DNA of 13,038 bases from Halieaceae bacterium (lineage in GTDB: Bacteria > Pseudomonadota > Gammaproteobacteria > Pseudomonadales > Halieaceae), in contig JABIZW010000192.1 in assembly GCA_018666295.1 (NCBI GenBank), positions 1 through 13,038 of the forward strand. The letters are read 5' to 3'. Below the pieces are notes generated by a model that had not been told where the DNA came from, did no database searches, and saw only the letters and a list, made by a program, of their open reading frames with translations. How positions within the stretch are numbered: position 1 is the stretch's first letter; every line of letters begins with the position of its first letter. Position numbers and translations under genes: made by a program. Below are positions 7,709 to 13,038 of this stretch, piece by piece.

Positions 7709-8370
7709 GGCGGTATAGCCGGTAACGCGTGCAGTGCAAAACCAACACTAACGCCTTGCGAGTCACCACTTGAGATAATACCAACGGCTTCCAATTGTCC
7801 GTTAATGCGTCGCCGCGCAATGAGCCCCCCGGAGTCGCCTTTTTGCAGTGCGCACTGAAGTGTAAAAAGTTCACCCACCTCACTTACGGGACAGACCACT
7901 TCTCTGGAATACCGATCTCCCGAGAGGCTTTCGCCACCAAAGCCTATCGCCACGAGCACCTCTCCCGGCTCGATCGGCTGTCGACTTACGGAGATGGGTT
8001 TTAAGTGCGACAACGCAGCGCGTGGGGCGGCGATTAACAACCAATCCTTGGCCATACTGCCGCCTGAGCTGATGGTTTCCACCGCCACCGGTCCATCGCT
8101 GAGGTGTAACATTGGTGCCTTTCCAAAGGTCATGTTTCCGTCGATGCAATGCCAGGCTGATACGAGTAACGCCTGTTGTTCAGTGATCGATATGAGGAAT
8201 GCGCTGCAACGCTCTACGAAATGCCGACGACGACCCTGCTCGTTACGCTGCAGCGGGACATCGAGTCGCACCAACGAGCGTGACTGCCCGGTGGCCTTGC
8301 TGGGTTCTGCTGTGACATTGACTGACGCCGCGAATACGACGACAAGCCCAATGTGCAATAGGTGGCGCAT
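7702..8370 (-). CDS. Exported trypsin-like serine protease (S1 family)
   Basis: Predicted secreted or periplasmic protease of 222 residues with the chymotrypsin fold and no PDZ or other extra domain. A signal peptide is clear: MRH, the hydrophobic core LLHIGLVVVFAASV, then probable cleavage after VTA (about residue 21). The catalytic triad reads H74 in SAWHC, D109 in AKDWLLI and S180 in KGDSGG. Cysteines C55/C75 flank the histidine as in trypsins, and C160/C173 may form a second disulfide near the active site. The ATG at 8370 has an in-frame stop four codons upstream and only a weak ribosome site. It ends tail-to-tail with trhO. Its substrate is unknown: it may be degradative or regulatory, or act on a single target. 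All triad residues are present, so activity is likely. Confidence 0.85.
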   Translation of the reverse strand: MRHLLHIGLVVVFAASVNVTAEPSKATGQSRSLVRLDVPLQRNEQGRRRHFVERCSAFLISITEQQALLVSAWHCIDGNMTFGKAPMLHLSDGPVAVETISSGGSMAKDWLLIAAPRAALSHLKPISVSRQPIEPGEVLVAIGFGGESLSGDRYSREVVCPVSEVGELFTLQCALQKGDSGGLIARRRINGQLEAVGIISSGDSQGVSVGFALHALPAIPPY

Positions 8371-8553
8371 CGTGTGTTATGCCAATAGGTTGGTGCCTGA
8401 GTATGTAGGCAAGCGGTGCGACAATAAACACCGCAAAAACAACAAGACTGAGTTGCGCCAAACGATCGACTGTAGTGGTGGGATCAGACGGCTTATGGTC
8501 GTCAATATAGCGACACTAAAATCGACTCGCTGGTTCGTAAAGAACCGTTTATC
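8371..8553. promoter_or_regulatory. Divergent intergenic region, protease / Coq4-like gene
   Basis: These 183 bases separate two divergent genes. For the plus strand TAAAAT at 8517-8522 is a good -10, with TTATGG (8493-8498) as a poor -35 at 18-base spacing. A small inverted repeat, GGTTC-5 bases-GAACC (8532-8546), lies where the ribosome site of the Coq4-like gene should be. On the minus strand a frame open from 8515 to 8243 codes a hydrophilic stretch followed by one convincing membrane segment, but its only start options are TTG at 8461 or ATT at 8507, and it overlaps the protease start. It may be a small ORF, a remnant, or chance. Confidence 0.3.
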
Positions 8554-9051
8554 ATGGGCGAAAATAGTCACCTAGAGCACGACATGCGGTTTATGAGTCA
8601 GGAGTGTGAGCTGACCCTTCAAGAAGGCCTTGACGAGCTTTACGCGGGCGCGCCTGAGGTGGCAGCCGTGTCTGCGCGCAAAGGCAAAGCATTCCGGGAT
8701 CATGACCTCACGCACGTTATATTTGGTTGCGACACGTCGTTGAGGGGCGAGATCTTACTCAATCCATGGGTGTTATTTGGTACCACTATCACACGCGCTG
8801 AGCTTAAGGATTATGCGGCGGACCCCGATGTAAAACGTTTAAATGCGGAAGGGATCGATTTGCTGGGTGGGCGCTTACGAGGTTATGCACTTTTTGTTGT
8901 CTATTACTTGCCTCTCTACGCTTGGATTTGGGCGCAACATGTTCGTTGTATGGCGTTGAAGTGGCCACATTCCTCGGTAACCGAGGACATGCTCAAAACG
9001 CCACTTAGCGCGTTGCGTCGCCAATACGGCATTCGTCTCTACCGCTCATAG
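8554..9051 (+). CDS. Coq4-like protein
   Basis: Protein of 165 residues resembling the Coq4 family. The decisive evidence is H50-D51-x-x-H54-x11-E66, the exact zinc/metal motif of Coq4, in FRDHDLTHVIFGCDTSLRGE. The C-terminal block TPLSALRRQYGI also has the Coq4 shape (pL..LR..yGI). Eukaryotic Coq4 organises coenzyme Q synthesis and has been implicated in C1 decarboxylation of the ring; bacterial members are less well understood. It is shorter than yeast Coq4 (about 335 residues including targeting sequence). It contains one strongly hydrophobic stretch, about 108-130 (YALFVVYYLPLYAWIWA), which suggests membrane contact. The start at 8554 is uncertain: its ribosome site is poor, and ATGs at 8584 and 8593 are possible. 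No ubi gene lies nearby in the window, so a role in quinone metabolism is inference from the motif. Confidence 0.72.
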   Translation: MGENSHLEHDMRFMSQECELTLQEGLDELYAGAPEVAAVSARKGKAFRDHDLTHVIFGCDTSLRGEILLNPWVLFGTTITRAELKDYAADPDVKRLNAEGIDLLGGRLRGYALFVVYYLPLYAWIWAQHVRCMALKWPHSSVTEDMLKTPLSALRRQYGIRLYRS

Positions 9052-9090
9052 CTCGGATCTGCTTTAAGGGCCTTGTTGCTGTTAGGACGG

Positions 9091-9118
9091 AGCACCCCAA
9101 GCGGACGATTGGGGTGCT
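9091..9118 (+). terminator. Hairpin after the Coq4-like gene
   Basis: AGCACCCCAA and TTGGGGTGCT form a perfect 10-bp stem with an 8-base loop, 39 bases after the stop at 9051. The 3' side is followed by GTCGTGTTAAC, which has several T residues but no clean T-run, so intrinsic termination may be partial. The symmetry means it could also act as a binding site, but its place at the end of a gene favours a terminator. Confidence 0.6.
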
Positions 9119-9223
9119 GTCGTGTTAACACTGATCGCTTCGACCCCCCAAAACGGCGCTTGCTTGGTTCGCAACTGAGTGTTTAAGTAGCGCGCACTAA
9201 GACAGAGTGGGTGTAAGAGAGCA
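9119..9223 (+). promoter_or_regulatory. Upstream region of the RarD-like gene
   Basis: About 105 bases lie between the hairpin and the transporter start. TTGCTT (9160-9165) with TTTAAG (9182-9187) at 16-base spacing is the best sigma-70-like pair I can find, matching three and four consensus bases, so it is weak. A purine-rich AAGAGAG just before the start (9215-9221) serves as the ribosome site. No gene is seen in this stretch. Confidence 0.25.
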
Positions 9224-10108
9224 TTGCAGTTGAGTCAGTCTGACACCCTCAGAGGGGTAATGCTCGCGCTGGTAGCGAACTTTATTTGGGGCATTGCCGC
9301 ACTCTACTGGCTTCAAACCAAGCCTGTTGATGCATTCGACGTGATGGCACACCGGGGTCTTTGGACCTTGCCTGTGACGCTGATTATCGTCTTAATGTTT
9401 GGCCGGCTCGCAGAGACACTGCGTCTTCTTCGGTCCTGGCGGTTCGTATGCTGGGTGGCGCTCTCTGCTCTGATGCTGACCATCAATTGGGGCGTTTACG
9501 TGTTCGCGGTTACCAATGAGCGCGCGACTGAAGCGAGCTTGGGTTATTTTATGTTGCCCTTGCTGACCATTGCCTTGGGTGTGTTTGTATTTGGTGAGCG
9601 ACCCAAGCCAGTGCAGTTATTGGCGATTGGTTTGGCCATTGTCGCTGTGCTGCTTCAGCTGGTCGCATTGGGGAGTCTCCCCTGGGTGTCATTGACGCTT
9701 GCACTTAGTTTCTCGCTGTACGCGGCCATTCGGAAACAAATTGCGGCGGACTCTCTGCAGGGCCTATTTCTGGAATCGCTCTGCATGGCGCCGTTCGCCG
9801 TTGTCTGGTTAATCGTAAACGATGGTGCAGGCCTTGGAATGCATGGCACTCGTGTGGATTTGTTTCTTTTATTGGGGGGGGCGTTTACGGCAGCGCCGTT
9901 ACTGACTTACGTTGCAGCGACTCGTGTCTTAGCGCTGTCCACTATTGGACTGCTGACGTATGTCGGTCCGACGTTGCAACTGATTGTAGCGATCTTTGTG
10001 CTCAGAGAGCCTGCGACCCTCATCACCGCAGTGACATTTGGCCTCGTTTGGCTGGGTGTGATTGCGGTGAGTTACGATGCATGGCGTTTCTCGCGCAAGC
10101 GTCAATGA
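9224..10108 (+). CDS. rarD: RarD/EamA-family membrane transporter
   Basis: Inner-membrane protein of 294 residues in the drug/metabolite transporter superfamily, closest in pattern to RarD. Ten hydrophobic segments are arranged as two EamA repeats. RarD-like landmarks are RGVMLALVANFIWGIAALYW at the start, DVMAHRGLWTLP (usually AHR..WS), NWGVYVFAVTNERATEASLGYFMLPL (RarD proteins have N(W)..yiwavn......aSLGYfi.Pl), and TAAPLLTYVAATRVLALSTIGLLTYVGPT in the second half. The substrate is unknown; the name comes from an old chloramphenicol phenotype in Pseudomonas. No ATG fits the N-terminus: TTG at 9224, or TTG at 9230, is needed to include the conserved N-terminal helix, since the first ATG (9260) falls inside it. 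It stands alone and is convergent with the large DUF1631 gene 21 bases away. Confidence 0.88.
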   Translation: MQLSQSDTLRGVMLALVANFIWGIAALYWLQTKPVDAFDVMAHRGLWTLPVTLIIVLMFGRLAETLRLLRSWRFVCWVALSALMLTINWGVYVFAVTNERATEASLGYFMLPLLTIALGVFVFGERPKPVQLLAIGLAIVAVLLQLVALGSLPWVSLTLALSFSLYAAIRKQIAADSLQGLFLESLCMAPFAVVWLIVNDGAGLGMHGTRVDLFLLLGGAFTAAPLLTYVAATRVLALSTIGLLTYVGPTLQLIVAIFVLREPATLITAVTFGLVWLGVIAVSYDAWRFSRKRQ

Positions 10109-10129
10109 TTCTGCATCAACCCATCTTAA

Positions 10130-13038
10130 TCAGGGCTCAATCGAGGCTAAAAACTCTGAGATCGAGAGCGAGACGTCTGATTCTCGTTCGATGAAGTCAA
10201 TACCAGTGGCCTCGATCTTTGCGGTGGTCTCCGGGTCTCGTACCGTCACTGTATGCCCTAAAATATGATGAACATCAGCAATAATTTGTGGGAGTACCGT
10301 GGCCCAAGGCTCGTCTTGAGCGGCGAGTTCCCAAAATGAAGTTTCCAACGTGACATCGCTTGGGTTGAGCCGCTGAATCGATTCTGACGAGCCACGCGCA
10401 GGATTGTAATTTTCAATCACGATGTGACAGCCAATCGAACGCAATGCACGAGTAAGTCTGCGGCAAATCACTGATTCTCGAACTTGTATGGAATCAGGAA
10501 TAAGAAAACTAAGTTGAGAGGTTCCAACAGTGTGTTCGGAGATCTGCGTTAAAATGCGGTCGAGTGCCGATGCATGTAGGCAGGTCTCGGCACTGAGTCG
10601 AAGGAGTACATGGCGAGTTGTTTCACCCAGAGCTTCGAGTGCTTGGAGAAGGCGGCATGCCTCTCTGATTTCAAAGTAATTAATTGCAATCTCGAGGTCA
10701 CGGTGACGAAATTGTGCGGACCCTTTCGGCTCGTTTGCGTAGTCGTCATATCGGCGGATGACGTAAGCCGATTCGAGTGGGCTTTCGTGACGCACAGACA
10801 CACGGATGACGGGACTGAGCCTGATGGTGTGGGTCGTTGGCTCAAGACGCGCAAAAGCTTCCTCGACTGCGTCATCGAGCGTTTTAGGTGTCGGTGCAGT
10901 AGCGTCGCTAGTGGCTGTGGTACTGAGTGTCTTACTCGAGGTGTTGTCGAGGAGTTCGTCGATTAACGTGTTAGCGTCTGAGGTTGTTTGGTGATCGATA
11001 AGCTTAATTGACAGGTTAGAGGCCGTCCCCTCGGAAAATGCCTCAAGTAGACAGTGTTTGATTGTTTCAGGCCCTGCTTCGCGCACCAGTGCGCAGGCAA
11101 TGTGAGTTCGGACCTTTTTGACGATACCTACACTCAGTTTCTGAGCATTTAGAGCGTCATTCAACGCGTCTTCAGTCGGGTCCCCCGACACTTCAAAGGC
11201 GATCAAGCTGTCCTTGGCCCCGTTGCGTCTAGCCCGTCTGAGTGCACGCTCTGTTTCGTGAGTCAGGGCCCCTAATGCATCTGATTCGCGAGCCTGAAAT
11301 TGCTGACTGATGGCATCCTTTGCATCGCTGAGTTTTGAAAATAAGGTTTGTTCGACTAAACTCAGCTGCTCAATAGTGGACAGCGTTTTGAGCGAGCGTC
11401 CGAACTTTCGGGCGAGCTCGATGAGCGACATGTCACGCTGCTTTACCCCACGCTCGTCGCTCAATACGAAACGCGTCGCGTGTCGATTGACCCAGACCAC
11501 TTGAAGATAGACGTGACTGTCCCCCCCTTTTTGTAAAAACCAGGTATCGACTGGGAGCTGCTGAACGGCGCGTGCAGCGCGTGCTAACCGGGGTCTGCTC
11601 GACAAAATGGCGTCGAGTTCAAACGGAGTGAGGTCCACCTCAACACCCCACTGAGTGGGCGGTGGTGTGACACTGGCCGAACCTTTTTCTCGGTCGATCA
11701 GCAGCGCTTCATAGGCGGCTGTAACCGCGGGACGTTGTTGCGGCTTTTCACCAATAATTTTGAAAATATCGTCAGTCGAAACAGACGCGGCGGGTGGGTT
11801 CTCTTCATTGCCCGCGAATGCGATCAAGGTTTTAAGGTCGGACTTCATTTTGACCAGGCTTTGCCCTTTCAGTAGTTGAACGACCCAATGGTCAATCATG
11901 CCGTTCGTGATCATTGCAATCAGATGATCTGACTGGTCGGTGTCTCCAACGACTTCGTTTAAAGCTGTCACAACGGAGACACGGGCACTGTCGATTCGGT
12001 CCTTCGCATTTTCGCGTGCGAGCAAGCGATCCCTATTTTGGCGTTGCTGTGAGATCAGCAATGTTGATAAGTCACCCAGTGTGTTTGCAGCAGTTGACAA
12101 TGCCATAGGAGAGCCGTCAAATCGTGCATTTACCGCTTCCACTGCGGCGATAAATCCTTCGAGATGACGCGCTTTTCCTCTTGGCAAGAGTGTGACCAGA
12201 TCGGCGATGCGATCGACGAGTAATCGGCCGGGATGGTCTCCTTGAATCAGGAAGTCTTCGTCGCTCAGTGCGAGCTCTAGAAAGCACAGTTCCAGCGTGA
12301 CCAGCGGTGGGAGCATTTGTTCCGGCGGCATTACGCGCTCTAAAACGTAGTCAAAGAGCGCCGAGGAGATTTTATGAGCCTCGACCAGTCGGTCATAAAT
12401 AGCCGCCTTAGGGATGAATCCAATCGCAGCTATAATTGAGGTGATGTTATGACGCTTTCCTGTGTTTTCTCGTCGAACCTTTGCAAGGGCTTGGGAAATT
12501 CGCAAGGACTCGGATGCGATCTCCAAGCTATTGATTTTGCTCGGATTTAACATTTCTTGGCTGGTGGAAAGCAGCCGATTTCGGGCGGCCTCGTCGCGCA
12601 GTGGGGCGGCTAATCGAGCTGGAACGAACCGTTGTCTTCCGCCCGCGGCCTTTAACTGCTCCTCACTCGCGGATTGAAGAGAAACGCTTGTTCGATTAAA
12701 CGCGGAGGCGAGTATACGTCCAGACAGCGCGTCAAGCGCATGCGCATTGATCCAGGCGCCGCTGTGGATCAGATCTTTTGCTTGGTGTTGTGGTGTGCCG
12801 TGTGGCTGAGGGACCGCTGTAAGGGGACTCCCTTGGGGTGGTGCCGCTTGCTCGCGCTCAGCGGACTCGGTGTCACTTCTCGAGTGCAGTTGAACCAATA
12901 TCTGCGACCCCGTCTTTTTCAGCTCGCCCTCGATGTCTGGCAAGAGTTCATGCGAGGCTAAGTGAGCGTTGAGGTCGACGTAGATTCTCGCAAGCTCCGG
13001 CAAAAGCTTTCTTACAAATGCGCTGTCAGCGTCGACTA
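10130..13038 (-). CDS. DUF1631 protein with PilZ-like and degenerate EAL-like regions (partial, N-terminus off right edge)
   Basis: Large protein, 968 codons visible; the frame is open to the right edge, so the true start lies beyond it and the TTG at 13003 is not a start. Counting residues from 13003, about 1-395 match DUF1631: LFDYVLERV..PEQMLPPLVTLEL, then GDHPGRLLVDRIADL (family pattern sFF...HPaR.Ll..la) and MIDHWVVQLLKG. About 460-545 read as the PilZ-like segment usual in this family (LPVDTWFLQKGG, YLQVVWVNRHATRFVLSDERG). About 575-670 may be a shrunken GGDEF-type domain (low certainty). After a T/S/P-rich linker (670-715), 720-957 follow an EAL fold in order, but with the active site gone: LRLSAE for NLSA, IPDS for TES, ENYN for DDFG, TLET for KIDR. 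It is therefore probably a non-catalytic c-di-GMP-related scaffold or sensor. It is soluble, with no membrane segment visible. Confidence 0.75.
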   Translation of the reverse strand, partial: VDADSAFVRKLLPELARIYVDLNAHLASHELLPDIEGELKKTGSQILVQLHSRSDTESAEREQAAPPQGSPLTAVPQPHGTPQHQAKDLIHSGAWINAHALDALSGRILASAFNRTSVSLQSASEEQLKAAGGRQRFVPARLAAPLRDEAARNRLLSTSQEMLNPSKINSLEIASESLRISQALAKVRRENTGKRHNITSIIAAIGFIPKAAIYDRLVEAHKISSALFDYVLERVMPPEQMLPPLVTLELCFLELALSDEDFLIQGDHPGRLLVDRIADLVTLLPRGKARHLEGFIAAVEAVNARFDGSPMALSTAANTLGDLSTLLISQQRQNRDRLLARENAKDRIDSARVSVVTALNEVVGDTDQSDHLIAMITNGMIDHWVVQLLKGQSLVKMKSDLKTLIAFAGNEENPPAASVSTDDIFKIIGEKPQQRPAVTAAYEALLIDREKGSASVTPPPTQWGVEVDLTPFELDAILSSRPRLARAARAVQQLPVDTWFLQKGGDSHVYLQVVWVNRHATRFVLSDERGVKQRDMSLIELARKFGRSLKTLSTIEQLSLVEQTLFSKLSDAKDAISQQFQARESDALGALTHETERALRRARRNGAKDSLIAFEVSGDPTEDALNDALNAQKLSVGIVKKVRTHIACALVREAGPETIKHCLLEAFSEGTASNLSIKLIDHQTTSDANTLIDELLDNTSSKTLSTTATSDATAPTPKTLDDAVEEAFARLEPTTHTIRLSPVIRVSVRHESPLESAYVIRRYDDYANEPKGSAQFRHRDLEIAINYFEIREACRLLQALEALGETTRHVLLRLSAETCLHASALDRILTQISEHTVGTSQLSFLIPDSIQVRESVICRRLTRALRSIGCHIVIENYNPARGSSESIQRLNPSDVTLETSFWELAAQDEPWATVLPQIIADVHHILGHTVTVRDPETTAKIEATGIDFIERESDVSLSISEFLASIEP

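Noticed and set aside
7296..7883. Minus-strand frame of 195 codons opposite trhO
   Set aside because: It is antisense to the rhodanese and CxxC regions of trhO and overlaps the protease 3' end; the arginine-rich, pattern-free translation is typical of a shadow.
7994..8575. Plus-strand frame of 193 codons between the protease and Coq4-like genes
   Set aside because: It is antisense to the protease, whose signal peptide and triad are clear, and the translation is compositionally random (many C, R, N, T) with no domain pattern.
12674..12961. Plus-strand frame of 95 codons inside the DUF1631 gene
   Set aside because: It is fully antisense to the long DUF1631 frame, with no ribosome site or neighbouring plus-strand gene.
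13001..13003. TTG as the start codon of the large DUF1631 gene
   Set aside because: The frame remains open upstream to the window edge and encodes plausible protein (VDADSAFVRKL), so the gene is truncated by the window rather than starting here.
1..13038. Mobile elements, CRISPR arrays, tRNA or rRNA genes, toxin-antitoxin or phage-defence modules
   Set aside because: I looked for terminal inverted repeats, regularly spaced direct repeats, cloverleaf-like sequence and known defence motifs on both strands and saw none that could be supported.

Overview
The window looks like a core chromosomal segment of a gammaproteobacterium, most likely a marine, oligotrophic type. The evidence is gene order: pepA-holC-valS on one strand, divergent from lptF-lptG, is a standard gammaproteobacterial neighbourhood. 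A BolA protein close to the enterobacterial form, TrhO and RarD fit the same class. A Coq4-like protein and a DUF1631 protein carrying a decayed EAL-type domain hint at the Halieaceae/Cellvibrionales side of the class, but that placement is inference. Base composition looks even (GC a little above one half, not counted). I see no insertion sequence, integrase, CRISPR array, tRNA or rRNA.

Layout, left to right. (1) Minus strand, 1-3158: pepA (leucyl aminopeptidase), holC (DNA polymerase III chi) and the 5' part of valS (valyl-tRNA synthetase, running off the left edge). They read as one operon in the order pepA > holC > valS. (2) Plus strand, 3266-5408: lptF and lptG, translationally coupled, the two permease subunits of the LPS-export ABC transporter. 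(3) Minus strand, 5423-6379: a small soluble domain protein followed 18 bases later by an RDD-family membrane protein. (4) Plus strand, 6447-7708: bolA and trhO, overlapping by four bases. (5) Minus strand, 7702-8370: an exported trypsin-like serine protease, tail-to-tail with trhO. (6) Plus strand, 8554-9051: a Coq4-like protein with an intact HDxxHx11E metal motif, followed by a strong hairpin at 9091-9118. (7) Plus strand, 9224-10108: a RarD/EamA-type transporter. (8) Minus strand, 10130 to beyond the right edge: a large protein with DUF1631, PilZ-like and degenerate EAL-like regions.

Functionally the left half is housekeeping: translation, replication, peptide turnover and outer-membrane biogenesis. 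The right half is more individual. The large DUF1631/PilZ/EAL-like protein reads as a cyclic-di-GMP-type sensor or scaffold that has lost catalysis. The Coq4-like protein suggests a quinone-related role outside any visible ubi cluster. The small-domain/RDD pair looks like a split version of a domain combination found fused elsewhere. No stretch longer than about 185 bases lacks a gene. I found no clear sign of an unknown multi-gene system. The best candidates for novelty are single genes and one pair.
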